64,000 bases of DNA from an uncultured Oscillibacter sp. (GCA_905200545.1 CAJKKQ010000002.1:112231-176230); one strand, 5' to 3'. Positions 44,312 through 55,438 are shown, counted from the stretch's first letter. Translations and numbers: made by a program. The notes: a model not told the origin generated them from the letters alone.

Positions 44312-44684
44312 TGCCGTCTCCCTCCTTCATGGCCTCCTGCCGCAGCAGGTCCAAAATCTCCTCCCGGGCGTATCCCAGACGCCCCATTTCCTTGAGAAAC
44401 CGTTGGATATGGCCCCGGGCCAATCCCCGCTTCGCCTGTTCGATCATCGTCTCATCCTCCGTCACAAACCGTCCGGCAGTCCGCTGGCTGTACACCAGGC
44501 CGTCCCGCTCCAACTCCGCCAGAGCCCGCTGCATGGTGTTGGGATTCACCCCGGCCTCCGTGGCCAGGTCCCGCACCGACGGCAGCCGCTCTCCAGGCGG
44601 AAACACACCTGAGACGATGCCCACCTTGATCTGCCCGATGAGCTGGGAGTAAATGGGCAGATCGTTGGAAAAGCTCCACTGCAT
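44292..44684 (-). CDS. GntR-family (YtrA subgroup) repressor
   Basis: A 130-aa protein with an N-terminal GntR winged helix (PIYSQLIGQIKVGIVSG; LATEAGVNPNTMQRALAELE) and a short C-terminal helix pair, as in YtrA. The start at 44684 (MQWSFSND) has GGGAGG; the in-frame ATG at 44741 lies within the operator and is rejected. It likely represses the operon through the palindrome at 44712-44733. Confidence 0.93.
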   Translation of the reverse strand: MQWSFSNDLPIYSQLIGQIKVGIVSGVFPPGERLPSVRDLATEAGVNPNTMQRALAELERDGLVYSQRTAGRFVTEDETMIEQAKRGLARGHIQRFLKEMGRLGYAREEILDLLRQEAMKEGDGNADIGM

Positions 44685-44711
44685 GGAAGCACCTCCCTTT
44701 CGTTTGTACTG

Positions 44712-44733
44712 TTGTATTAAGTGATTAATACAA
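44712..44733. promoter_or_regulatory. GntR/YtrA operator
   Basis: Perfect inverted repeat TTGTATTAA-GTGA-TTAATACAA, 28 bases upstream of the gntR start; a classic YtrA-type arrangement. Confidence 0.85.
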
Positions 44734-44786
44734 TAACACAACTTGGGGATTTGTCAAGGGGGAACGCAAAAATTTTTTCCGCAGGA

Positions 44787-44819
44787 CAAAAAATGCCCCG
44801 GAGGAGACCCTCCGGGGCG
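44787..44819 (-). terminator. Terminator of the XRE membrane regulator gene
   Basis: 10-bp stem GCCCCGGAGG / CCTCCGGGGC followed on the minus strand by ATTTTTTG. Confidence 0.88.
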
Positions 44820-44828
44820 TTGAATTCA

Positions 44829-45572
44829 TCAAGATTCTGTTTTCTTCGGGCTGTCCAGACGGCGGCCCCCCAGGGCCAGGGCAAGCCCCACCAGGGCCAC
44901 GCCGCCCCCATAGACCGCCCGGGCACCCATTCCCTGCCAGACCAGAGCCATCTGCTGGGCCAGTTCCTCCCCGGTAAGCTCCGGGGCCGCCGCCAGACCG
45001 ATCAACGCCGTAAGGCCGCACTGGACCAGAATGGAAATGGCACCCCAGATCACCAGGGGCCATCCGGCGTGGTACCAGCGCAGCTCCCCGCTCTTCCGGC
45101 GGCCCCACAGCAGCCAGAAAAGGCCCGCCAGCAGCGCTCCGGCTGCCGAGCCCACCTTCTCCTTTCTGATGAACAGCAGCCACAACATGCCCTGAACACC
45201 GCTCATCTCTCCCTGGGTAACCAGGGGCGCGATGTTGCCCCAGGCAGCCGTCAGCCGCAGCAGCTGCCAGACGCCATACACCGCCACCGGTACCCCCAGC
45301 AGCCAGCCCCGGTCCCGGATCCAGGCGCCCAGGCTCCGCAGCCGCTCCCGGGAGTCTGCGGTGGGCCGCTCCGGGGCGTCCTCCAACAATAAGTAATCGG
45401 TGGTGACCCCGAACCGGCGGCTGATGCGCACGATCTTCTCCGCTTCCGGCATGGCCTCGTCCCGTTCCCACTTGCTCACCGCCTGTCGGCTCACATCCAG
45501 CGCCTCCGCCAGGGCGTCCTGGCTCAGGCCCTCCCGGGCCCGGAGGCTTTGCAGCTTCTCTCCAAAGGTCAT
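44829..45572 (-). CDS. XRE-family HTH regulator with membrane C-terminus
   Basis: A 247-aa protein. It has an N-terminal HTH (LSQDALAEALDVSRQAVSKWERD, about residues 16-38), a linker, and from about residue 90 four or five hydrophobic segments. The overall plan matches the protein at 15-854 and suggests a second membrane-tethered regulator. Target unknown. Confidence 0.85.
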   Translation of the reverse strand: MTFGEKLQSLRAREGLSQDALAEALDVSRQAVSKWERDEAMPEAEKIVRISRRFGVTTDYLLLEDAPERPTADSRERLRSLGAWIRDRGWLLGVPVAVYGVWQLLRLTAAWGNIAPLVTQGEMSGVQGMLWLLFIRKEKVGSAAGALLAGLFWLLWGRRKSGELRWYHAGWPLVIWGAISILVQCGLTALIGLAAAPELTGEELAQQMALVWQGMGARAVYGGGVALVGLALALGGRRLDSPKKTES

Positions 45573-45689
45573 AGGCGTATCCTCCCGTCTTGTTCTGGCC
45601 TCAGGATACCATGGGCTCCCGCTCCGCCGCCAGCAACCGAAGCTGGAACTTCCGCAACCAGCGGTAGCGAGGACACTTTTTTCCTATTT

Positions 45690-46535
45690 TCAGCGGTATT
45701 TGGCCTCCAGACGGGCCACCACATCCGCCAGGGCACCCTCCCGGGCGTCGGCGACGATGGTGGCGCCGCTCTCCCGCACGGCGGGGACGCAGTTGGCGGG
45801 GGCGAAGCCCTCCGCCGCGGCGGTGAGCATGGGAATGTCGTTGGCCTCGTCCCCCACGCAGTACACGTGGTCCATGGAGATCCCCAGCCGGGATGCCAGG
45901 CGCCGGACCATGCCGCCCTTGTTGGCGCCCTTGGCGGTCATCTCCAGCAGTGTCTGGCCGGAGAAGATCAGCTCGTAGTCCTCCGCCCAGCCCTGGGCGG
46001 TGAGAAAGTCCCGGGCAGCCTCCAGATCCCGGTGCTCCGCCTCAAAGAGGAGCTTCCCCAGGGGCAGGGGCACCTCCAGCAGGGAGGGTGCCTCCGTCAC
46101 CGCCGCCTTGGTGATGTGCTCATGCTGGCGGGTGATGTCGTTGGGGTGGACGGCGTGGATGACGTTGTCGATGTGGTAGGCCTCCACCGCCATGCCGGGA
46201 AAGCGGTCCAGCACCGCCTGCCCCCGGGCGCGGGCCTCCCCGTCCAGCATGGCGGTCTCCAGGTACGCCCCGGCGGTAAAATCGTACAGAGCCGCGCCGT
46301 TGCACACCACGGCGGGGGCGTTCATGGGCACCTTATCCGCATAGCGGATAAAAGCCGCCAGGGCCCGGCCGGTGGCCACGGTGAACCGGCCTCCCTCCGC
46401 CATGAAGCGCTCCAGGGCCTGCCGGTTTGCCTCCAGCAGCCCCGGCACCGGAGTGCCGGAGCGCAGTGCCTCCTCCGTGTAGATCAGGGTATTGTCAAAA
46501 TCGCTGGCCAGCAGCACGCCGTCAAAGATTCCCAT
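45690..46535 (-). CDS. HAD-superfamily hydrolase (Cof-type)
   Basis: A 281-aa phosphatase of the Cof/IIB group. Motif I is SDFDNTLIY, motif II TVATGRALAA, the Lys motif ANKGGMV and the acidic motif IV CVGDEANDIPML. These enzymes dephosphorylate sugar phosphates or cofactors; the substrate is unassigned. The start at 46535 follows GAGAGGAG. It is followed by no recognisable partner. Confidence 0.9.
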   Translation of the reverse strand: MGIFDGVLLASDFDNTLIYTEEALRSGTPVPGLLEANRQALERFMAEGGRFTVATGRALAAFIRYADKVPMNAPAVVCNGAALYDFTAGAYLETAMLDGEARARGQAVLDRFPGMAVEAYHIDNVIHAVHPNDITRQHEHITKAAVTEAPSLLEVPLPLGKLLFEAEHRDLEAARDFLTAQGWAEDYELIFSGQTLLEMTAKGANKGGMVRRLASRLGISMDHVYCVGDEANDIPMLTAAAEGFAPANCVPAVRESGATIVADAREGALADVVARLEAKYR

Positions 46536-46581
46536 ATGTACTCCTCTCTGTCTCTCCGGGCGGCGGATCGCCGCCTTCTGC

Positions 46582-46616
46582 AAAAAGCCCGCCGCCCGCA
46601 AAGCGGACGGCGGGAC
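46582..46616 (-). terminator. Terminator of holB-ricT
   Basis: Minus-strand stem CCCGCCGTCCGC / GCGGGCGGCGGG with TTT loop and CTTTTTG tail, just after the ricT stop. Confidence 0.85.
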
Positions 46617-46624
46617 TTCATTCC

Positions 46625-47971
46625 TTATTCACCCTGGGATGCGGGGGCCGTGCCCTCTCCGCCGCCCTTGCTGCGGCGGCGGCCGCCCCGGTGATGGGGA
46701 CGGCGGCGGCGCTTGGCCTCGGCGTTCTCCCCGCCGGACGGGGCGGACGTTTCAGCCTGCTTGGGCTGCTGAGGACGGTTTCCTCCCTGCTGGGCGGGCT
46801 TGGGGTTCTGGGCCTTGGGGGGACGGGGCTTACGCTCTCCCCGGTTTTCGCCCTTAGGGCTCTTGCCGCCCTGGGCGGGAGCGGCAGGTTTGTCGCCCTT
46901 GAGGCCCTGAGCATTCTCGGCGGGCTTGGCGGCGGCGTTCTCGCCACTTCTGCCGCTGCGGCGCCGACCGCCCCGGTGGCGGCGGCGCTTGCCCTCGCTC
47001 TCGCCGATCTTCTCCCGGACGGGGGCGTCCTCCAGCTCCGCGTCCATATAGAAGGGGGTCATCAGCACGGGAGCGGTGAACTCCTCCTCTTCCCGCTCCT
47101 CCACATACCGGGCGGGACGCTCCGCGGGGATCTCAATGCCGTCCCGGCTGCCCTTGCCGTTGCGCAGCACGCACACCTCGCAGTTGTGATAGCACTTGAG
47201 GGGCTCGTTGGGCATGGCGGAGTCCAGGGCCACCTTCACGGTCTCCCGCAGCAGATCCACACTCTTGACGTTGCCGGGCCCGTCGGGGGTCTGGACGAAG
47301 GACTCCACCTTGGGCATCCGCTTGGCGGCGTCCTCATAGGCGTTCTGCTCGTACTTGAGGCAGCACATGAGCCGCCCGCAGGTACCGGAGATCTTGGTGG
47401 GGTTCAGGCTCAGGTTCTGGGTCTTGGCCATCTTGATGGAGACGGGCAAAAAGCCGTCCAGGAACTGGGAACAGCAGAAGGGCCGTCCGCAGATGCCCAG
47501 GCCGCCGATCATCTTGGCCTCGTCCCGGACGCCGATCTGCCGCAGCTCGATGCGGGCCCGGAACACGCTGGCCAGGTCCCGCACCAGCTCCCGGAAGTCC
47601 ACCCGTCCGTCGGCGGTGAAATAGAAGATGATCTTGTTGCCGTCAAAGCTGGCGGAGACGTTCACCAGCTTCATCTCCAGGCCGTGGTCGGCGATCTTGC
47701 GCTCGCAGATGTCGAAGGCCTCGCTCTCTTTTTTGCGGTTATACTCCATGGTGCGGCGGTCATTCTCCGTGGCCATGCGCAGCATGGGGCTCAGGGGCTT
47801 GACGATGGCGCTCTCATCCACCTCGTGATTGCCCTCGGTACAGGTGGCAAATTCCGGGCCCTGGGCGGTCTCCACGATCACCTGGTCCCCCATCCGCACC
47901 TGGGCGCCCCGGGGGTCAAAAAAATACGTCTTGCATCCGCCCCGAAAGCGGACGCTGATTACTTCTGTCAA
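46625..47971 (-). CDS. ricT: RicT/YaaT (PSP1) protein with long basic tail
   Basis: A 448-aa protein. The PSP1 core (about residues 1-290) includes the cysteine motifs GRPFCCSQFL and CGRLMCCLKYEQ that in RicT take part in cluster binding and the RNase Y specificity complex. A C-terminal tail of about 125 residues, rich in Arg/Lys/Gly/Pro with GGRRRSG and GGRRRSK boxes at either end, is extra and looks RNA-binding. The start is TTG at 47971: its codon overlaps the holB stop (TTGA) and has GGAGGG at the right distance. It is coupled to holB, as in Bacillus. Confidence 0.88.
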   Translation of the reverse strand: MTEVISVRFRGGCKTYFFDPRGAQVRMGDQVIVETAQGPEFATCTEGNHEVDESAIVKPLSPMLRMATENDRRTMEYNRKKESEAFDICERKIADHGLEMKLVNVSASFDGNKIIFYFTADGRVDFRELVRDLASVFRARIELRQIGVRDEAKMIGGLGICGRPFCCSQFLDGFLPVSIKMAKTQNLSLNPTKISGTCGRLMCCLKYEQNAYEDAAKRMPKVESFVQTPDGPGNVKSVDLLRETVKVALDSAMPNEPLKCYHNCEVCVLRNGKGSRDGIEIPAERPARYVEEREEEEFTAPVLMTPFYMDAELEDAPVREKIGESEGKRRRHRGGRRRSGRSGENAAAKPAENAQGLKGDKPAAPAQGGKSPKGENRGERKPRPPKAQNPKPAQQGGNRPQQPKQAETSAPSGGENAEAKRRRRPHHRGGRRRSKGGGEGTAPASQGE

Positions 47972-48831
47972 AGGATACCCTCCAATTCCACCGCCAGGGC
48001 GCCCAGCACATGGCCCGGGCCCACGTTGTAAACGCACTCCCTGCGGTACTTCTCAAACAAGTCTATTGTGCGCATGATTTGCTTTTTTGTCAAGTTTTTC
48101 GCAAGAAACAGGGCAATTTCCCGATCCTCTTCCCGGGGCGGGTGTCCATATTCCGCCAGCAGCGCCGCGGCGGCCCACTCCCGTCCCCGCTCCAGCAGGG
48201 CGGCGAGATCCTCCCGGGTCAGGCGCTTTTTCTCCAGGCGCACCGCCGCCTCGGTGACGGCGCCCCGGCGATGGGCCCCCAGGGCCCGGCACAAAAGCTC
48301 CTCCGGCTGGGCGAGCCCCGCGGGCGCCGCCTCCCCGCCGGCACCGGTGCGCAGCTCCACGCACCGGGAGCGCAGGGTGGGCAGCACTGCCGCCGTGCTC
48401 TCGGCGCAGAACAAAAAGGCGGCGTAGGGCGGCCCCTCCTCCACGATCTTCAAAAGGACGTTCTGGTCCTGCTCCGTCAGCAGGGCGCAGTCCGGAAAAA
48501 GATACACCTTGCGCCGTCCCTCGTTGGGCCGGATATAGGCGTCGGAACGGATGGCACGCACCACATCCACGGCGATATTCTTGTGCTGGTCGTCCCGGAC
48601 GGTGATGACATCCGGGTGGATGTCCTGGATCACCTTCCGGCAGGCGGGGCACTCCCCGCAGGGCCGGGTGCCGGCGCCGGTGCACTCAAAGGCGGCGGCG
48701 GCATAGCGGGCAGCGTCCAGGCGGGCGGCACCGCCTGTAAACACCAGGGCATGGGACAGGGCGTCCCGGGCAGCCGCCCTCCGGATGCGGATGGCTGCCG
48801 GATCTTCCGGCGGCAGGGTAAAGGCAGGCAC
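47968..48831 (-). CDS. holB: DNA polymerase III delta-prime subunit
   Basis: A 287-aa clamp-loader subunit. It has a zinc-binding cysteine cluster (FECTGA ... CGECPACRK, about residues 45-65), the delta-prime region VYLFPDCALLTEQDQNVLLKIVEE (about 107-130), and no functional Walker A. The start is GTG at 48831, with GGAGGAGGG 7-8 bases upstream; the frame extends upstream to an ATG at 48927 without support. Downstream it overlaps ricT by four bases. Confidence 0.87.
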   Translation of the reverse strand: MPAFTLPPEDPAAIRIRRAAARDALSHALVFTGGAARLDAARYAAAAFECTGAGTRPCGECPACRKVIQDIHPDVITVRDDQHKNIAVDVVRAIRSDAYIRPNEGRRKVYLFPDCALLTEQDQNVLLKIVEEGPPYAAFLFCAESTAAVLPTLRSRCVELRTGAGGEAAPAGLAQPEELLCRALGAHRRGAVTEAAVRLEKKRLTREDLAALLERGREWAAAALLAEYGHPPREEDREIALFLAKNLTKKQIMRTIDLFEKYRRECVYNVGPGHVLGALAVELEGIL

Positions 48832-49054
48832 AGGCGTCCCTCCTCCAAACACGATTTTCTCCCTCCCCGGCACCGGGTACAGCGTCCCCGTTCCTGCCGC
48901 GGCGGTATTCGGTTTATTGTACCACACAGACGTGCAAAAGAAAAGCCGGGAAAAAGCCGCTTCTCCTCCTTTTCAAGGCCGTCTGCTGTGGATTTCCCCA
49001 AATTTTTGTTGGAAAATTCCAATTCCGAATGTGTATTTTATGGCTTTTATGAAT

Positions 49055-49082
49055 TGTTTTTTCCAGTGCTGGACAGTATAAT
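49055..49082 (+). promoter_or_regulatory. ppdK promoter
   Basis: TTGTTT (49055-49060), 16-base spacer, TATAAT (49077-49082). The leader to the ATG at 49203 is about 110 bases and contains two operators. Confidence 0.75.
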
Positions 49083-49097
49083 GATAATTGTTATGTG

Positions 49098-49140
49098 AGT
49101 TAATCGTTTACTCACGCAAATGTTGCGCAATCGTTTGCGC
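49098..49140 (+). promoter_or_regulatory. Two palindromic operators in the ppdK leader
   Basis: Site 1 GAGTTAATCGTTTACTC (about 49097-49113) and site 2 GCGCAATCGTTTGCGC (about 49125-49140) share AATCGTTT. Site 1 also shares TAATCGTTTAC with the NifU operon operator (3325-3338). Their place just downstream of the start point fits repression. The form loosely resembles LacI/CcpA-type sites. Confidence 0.7.
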
Positions 49141-49202
49141 GACGTCTGCGGACATGAACAAACGATCTGCCCAAAGGCAGTGAAAAAAACGGAGGAAAGA
49201 GC

Positions 49203-51833
<2,631 letters not shown>

Positions 51834-51856
51834 TTCCTGTCCCGGAAAATATGAGA

Positions 51857-51889
51857 AAATCCCCCGGCCATCTGGCCGGGGGATTTTTG
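51857..51889 (+). terminator. Terminator of ppdK
   Basis: Stem AATCCCCCGGCC / GGCCGGGGGATT followed by TTTTGC, 24 bases after the stop. Confidence 0.92.
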
Positions 51890-51928
51890 CACCCAATACC
51901 CCGGAACTTCCCGCTCCGTCAGCGCGCA

Positions 51929-51959
51929 AAAAGGGCGCCGGCTTTTGCCGGCGCCCTTT
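51929..51959 (-). terminator. Terminator of the permease-dehydrogenase operon
   Basis: 13-bp stem AAAGGGCGCCGGC / GCCGGCGCCCTTT with TTTT loop and, on the minus strand, a T run. Confidence 0.88.
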
Positions 51960-51997
51960 CTTTTAAACTGTCAGGCGGTGTTCTTCCGGTCATCCCA

Positions 51998-53071
51998 TCA
52001 GCTGTGGGTCCGGTGGTACTCCTCCATCTCCATGATGCCCGCGACGATCATCTCCGCCGTGACGGGATAGGGATAGACCCGCACGTCGATGCCCGCCAGG
52101 GCCTTGGTGGTGACGGCCTCCAGATCCTCCGGCTTGGCGTGGACGTCCGCCAGGCAGGTGGGCAGGCCGATGGAGCGGCTGAAGGCGTAGAGCTTGTCCC
52201 GCTCCTCATACTGCTTGTCGATGGTGAGCATCACCAGGATGCCGTAGGAGACCACCTCGCCGTGGAGATGGTGGTGGGCCTCCGTGGAGGGCAGGACGGT
52301 GAAGCCGTTGTAGATGGCATGGGCCAGGCCGGTGGTGTAGTCCACCTGGACGAAGTTGGACACCAGTCCCGTGGAGATGATGATGCCCAGAATCACCTCC
52401 GTCAGCTCCCGGGTGACGGTGTGGGCCTTGCAGTCTTCCAGCGCCTGGCGGCCCCAGCGCATGATGGGCACAGCGCACATGGAGCTCAGGGCAATGCCCA
52501 TGGCGTCGGAGTGGGCCGGAATGTCGTTGCGGGAGGAGATGGTGCACTCATAGTGCTTGGCCATGGTGTCGCCCATGCCGGCCCAGAGATAGATGTCCGG
52601 GGCGTCGGCAATGACCTGGGTGTTGATGAAGATGTGGTTGGGGGGGATTTTGGAGAAGGAGTACTCCCGCAGGCTCCCGTCCGGATGATAGACGATGCCG
52701 AGGCTGGTGCAGGAGGCACAGGTGGAGGCGATGGTGGGGAAGGTGAAGAAGGGCCGGTGGGTCTCCTGAGAGAGGACCTTGCAGGTGTCGATGGCCTTTC
52801 CGCCGCCCACGGCGAAGATCATGTCCGCCTCCGCCACCTGGGGCCGCAGCATCTCCATATTCTCCCGGGAGGCCTCACCGCCGTACCAGAGGGGGCCAAT
52901 GACCTCGATGCCGGCGTCCCGGGCCGCCTTTACGATGGCGTCCCCGGCAGCTGCCAGGGCGTGCTTGCCGCCGATGACGGCTGCTTTCTTGCCGTAGGCC
53001 GGGCAGACGGCGGCAATGTCGTCATAGGCGTCCGGGCCGATGGTGTATCCGGGAAAGAGGGTTTTCTCCAT
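51998..53071 (-). CDS. Iron-containing alcohol/glycerol-dehydrogenase family protein (GldA-like)
   Basis: A 357-aa dehydroquinate-synthase-like-fold enzyme. It has the NAD site AVGGGKAIDTCK and TIASTCAS, and metal ligands as in GldA: Asp in AGMGDTMAKHYE and histidines in LAHAIYNGFT and EAHHHLHGEVVSYG. Substrate could be glycerol, a hydroxy acid or another small polyol. It is the second gene after a T-box-controlled permease (30-base gap), which would tie the reaction to an amino acid or its derivative. Confidence 0.87.
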   Translation of the reverse strand: MEKTLFPGYTIGPDAYDDIAAVCPAYGKKAAVIGGKHALAAAGDAIVKAARDAGIEVIGPLWYGGEASRENMEMLRPQVAEADMIFAVGGGKAIDTCKVLSQETHRPFFTFPTIASTCASCTSLGIVYHPDGSLREYSFSKIPPNHIFINTQVIADAPDIYLWAGMGDTMAKHYECTISSRNDIPAHSDAMGIALSSMCAVPIMRWGRQALEDCKAHTVTRELTEVILGIIISTGLVSNFVQVDYTTGLAHAIYNGFTVLPSTEAHHHLHGEVVSYGILVMLTIDKQYEERDKLYAFSRSIGLPTCLADVHAKPEDLEAVTTKALAGIDVRVYPYPVTAEMIVAGIMEMEEYHRTHS

Positions 53072-53101
53072 GGTAATCGTTTCTCCTTTTCTTGCTGGGG
53101 C

Positions 53102-54331
53102 TCAGTCGCACTGGGCGGCGGGGCGGGTGTTGGGGACGGACTTGGCTGCAGAGGGCTTCTCTTCCTCCTGACGCTGGGGGAAGGCCTCTCCGTGGGCGCG
53201 GATATAGGCGCGGTTCTTATAGACACCCACCGTGAGGAAGGGGATCACCACCACCGCGATGCCCAGGTACCCGCAGTAGCCGTAGCCGTACTTGATGATG
53301 TTGGAGAGGCCCACCAAAGAGATGCTCATGGACACCACGATGATGAAGGCGGAGACGATGGCGCTGCGGATGGGTGCAGAGGAGATGCCCCGGAACATGG
53401 GGAGCTTTTCAAACCGGGCCACAAAGCCGTAGATGGTGGTGACGCCGGTGGAGATCAGGCACAGCAGCAGGCAGATGCCGTACACGGTGGTCAGCCAGCT
53501 GATGCCCATGGCGTTGCAGGCCGTGAGGGTGGGGATGGTGGTGCCGCCCTCCACAGAGGTGTAGACGCCCTCCCAGGACAGCAGCATGAAGATGGAGAGC
53601 ACCAGGGCCACGGTATTCATCACGAAGGAGATCCACATGGCCTTGCCGCAGCCCTTGCGGTTTTCCAGGGGGGTGCCGCAGGCGATCATGGTAGGCAGCG
53701 TCACGCACTGGAAGCCGGCATAGGTAAAGGCGTTGATGATGGCCTGGGGCATGCCGCCGAAGCCCCGGGTGGTGAAGTCCTGCTGGAGGATGGCGGTGAT
53801 GGAGCTGTCGCTTTTGAAGATGCCCACGGTGTAGATGGTGATGGCGGTCACCAGGATGGCCAGCCCCATGTAGGTGGAGGCTGCCCGGACGATGCCGGCA
53901 CCGAAGATGGTGAGCATCAGCACCACCGCGCCCACGACCACGATGCCCAGGTAGTAGTTCATGCCGAAATACCCCTGGAGGGCGGAGGCTGCGCCGGAGA
54001 TGGCGGCAGCCACAGCCATGAGGACCATGATGTAGAAGAAAATCTCAAAGAGCCACTCGATCTTGTCGAAGGGATGATAGAGGGTCTCGAAGAGCTGCTT
54101 ATAGCTGGTCATTCCCCGGGAGTTGTACATCACCATGGCCTGGCGCATGGTAAGGGTCAGCAACAGCATGGCGATGACGGCGGAGACGATGCCGGCCCAG
54201 CCCAGGCCCACATAGTAGGTATTGGCCTGGTTGCCGGTGGCAAAGCCGCCGCCGGCATGAGCGGAGAAGAGCACGGCGCCCACAGAGAACGCCAGGGCGA
54301 AGGGGGTCTTTGCGATGCGTTGTTCTTTCAT
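53102..54331 (-). CDS. YkvI-family membrane transporter
   Basis: A 409-aa protein with about ten membrane helices and a polar C-terminal tail. The N-terminus (FSVGAVLFSAHAGGGFATGNQ) has the unwound-helix pattern of LeuT-fold carriers and matches the YkvI group. The T-box leader upstream indicates that the substrate is an amino acid or a precursor. The start at 54331 has GGGAGG. Confidence 0.85.
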   Translation of the reverse strand: MKEQRIAKTPFALAFSVGAVLFSAHAGGGFATGNQANTYYVGLGWAGIVSAVIAMLLLTLTMRQAMVMYNSRGMTSYKQLFETLYHPFDKIEWLFEIFFYIMVLMAVAAAISGAASALQGYFGMNYYLGIVVVGAVVLMLTIFGAGIVRAASTYMGLAILVTAITIYTVGIFKSDSSITAILQQDFTTRGFGGMPQAIINAFTYAGFQCVTLPTMIACGTPLENRKGCGKAMWISFVMNTVALVLSIFMLLSWEGVYTSVEGGTTIPTLTACNAMGISWLTTVYGICLLLCLISTGVTTIYGFVARFEKLPMFRGISSAPIRSAIVSAFIIVVSMSISLVGLSNIIKYGYGYCGYLGIAVVVIPFLTVGVYKNRAYIRAHGEAFPQRQEEEKPSAAKSVPNTRPAAQCD

Positions 54332-54375
54332 GTGTGGTTCCTCCCGAAAAAGATTGGATGGGGTCAGGAGGCAAC

Positions 54376-54655
54376 AAAAAAACCTTTCGCCGCTCCTGCC
54401 TGTCAGGGCAGAAGAGACGAAAGGCAACGATCCTTCCGCGGTACCACTCTTCTTTATCCTCGAAACGAGGATCACTCTGTGGGATACCATCATATCCCCG
54501 CCGCTGTAACGGGGGCACCCGTCCGCACCTACTCCCTTTCGGCACGGCCGCTCTGCAGCCAGTTCGGCGGATCGGCAGCCATCGTGTCTTGCACCAACCG
54601 ACACTTCTCTGTATGGGCCTTCCCGCTTACTACTCTGCGTCCTTGCGTTTGATGT
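54376..54655 (-). ncRNA. T-box leader
   Basis: The minus-strand leader contains the T-box AGAGTGGTACCGCGG (54436-54450). It also has a terminator CCTTTCG...CGAAAGG followed by seven T residues (54376-54424), and a stem I region with AGTA (near 54632) and a loop-E partner GAA near 54538-54540. The bulge TGGT pairs with a tRNA whose discriminator base is A. The specifier region reads GAAAGGGAGTAGG (54528-54540). A Gly reading (GGG or GGA) conflicts with the U73 usual in tRNA-Gly, while GTA (Val) or AGG (Arg) would fit; I do not assign it. Confidence 0.88.
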
Positions 54656-54660
54656 ATGTG

Positions 54661-54689
54661 ATGATAACACCGTCCCCTTTTTTTGTCAA
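54661..54689 (-). promoter_or_regulatory. Promoter of the T-box operon
   Basis: Minus strand TTGACA (54684-54689), 17-base spacer, TATCAT (54661-54666), immediately before the T-box leader. Confidence 0.88.
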
Positions 54690-54715
54690 CAAAAATCTTT
54701 ATTACAGCAAAGAAA

Positions 54716-54757
54716 AAAACTGACCGGAGAGGCGGCCCCCCTCCGGAAAATTCAGTT
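54716..54757 (-). terminator. Terminator of the FUSC-like gene
   Basis: Minus-strand AACTGA ... CCGGAG/CTCCGG ... TCAGTT stem followed by TTTTTTTC. Confidence 0.8.
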
Positions 54758-54766
54758 GGAACCTTC

Positions 54767-55315
54767 TCACACATCGTCCCGGATCCCTACCCGCAGGTAA
54801 AAACGGTGCATGAATCCGAAGGTGAAGCCGCCGGGCAGCATGCCGTTGACGAACAGAGCCATCAGCACCCCGATGCCGGTGTCCAGGATGCGGTTAAGGG
54901 CGTAGGAAACGTAGCTGTCCAAAGGGGTGTTGAAGAGGATGATGCAAAGCACCACGCCTCCCGGCTGCACGCCGCCCACCCAGATCAGCTGGCAGGCCAG
55001 GATCAGCACCACCACTCCCACAAAGGTCAGCGGGATCAGCACCCAGCGGCTGCCGCCGTTGGGAAACAGGGCGGCGTAGACGGCGAAGAGCCCCATGCCG
55101 ATAAAGCCCCCCACCAACGTGCCGAAAAAGCGGTTTCCCCCGTGGCGCTTGCTGGTGTCGTAATCGCTGCCCATGCCGAAGATGGCACCGATGCAGGCAA
55201 AGGCGGGGCTGCGGTCAAAAAAGAAATAGATCAGGGCGCACAGGGCGGCCGCCAGGGCCGTTTTGAAATTGCGCAGTCCCACTTTGGGAAGATGGTGGTG
55301 GTGATCATGAGACAT
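54767..55315 (-). CDS. Aromatic-acid exporter/FUSC-family membrane protein
   Basis: A 182-aa protein starting MSHDHHHHLPKVGLRNFKTALA, with about five or six membrane helices. KTALAAALCALIYFFF and the GTLVGGFIG motif are typical of the N-terminal membrane half of FUSC/aromatic acid exporter proteins (YgaE-like in Firmicutes). The large cytosolic domain of bigger members is absent. The His-rich start (DHHHH) could bind metal. Confidence 0.8.
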   Translation of the reverse strand: MSHDHHHHLPKVGLRNFKTALAAALCALIYFFFDRSPAFACIGAIFGMGSDYDTSKRHGGNRFFGTLVGGFIGMGLFAVYAALFPNGGSRWVLIPLTFVGVVVLILACQLIWVGGVQPGGVVLCIILFNTPLDSYVSYALNRILDTGIGVLMALFVNGMLPGGFTFGFMHRFYLRVGIRDDV

Positions 55316-55390
55316 ACCGCTCTCTCCTGTCGGGTGTGTTGTTGCCGGCGCAGTGGTTTTATTCTACCATAGCCAGGGGGATTTGCAAGA

Positions 55391-55438
55391 AAAAGGAAGC
55401 GGATTTTTGGAAAATTTTCCAGAATCCGCTTCCTTTTT
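55391..55438 (-). terminator. Long-stem terminator of the YoaK gene
   Basis: AAAAGGAAGCGGATT ... AATCCGCTTCCTTTTT with an inner GGAAAATTTTCC palindrome, directly after the minus-strand gene. Confidence 0.85.

Noticed and set aside
54528..54540. Glycine specifier (GGG or GGA) in the T-box
   Set aside because: The antiterminator bulge TGGT expects an A discriminator base, whereas tRNA-Gly in Firmicutes usually has U; left unassigned.
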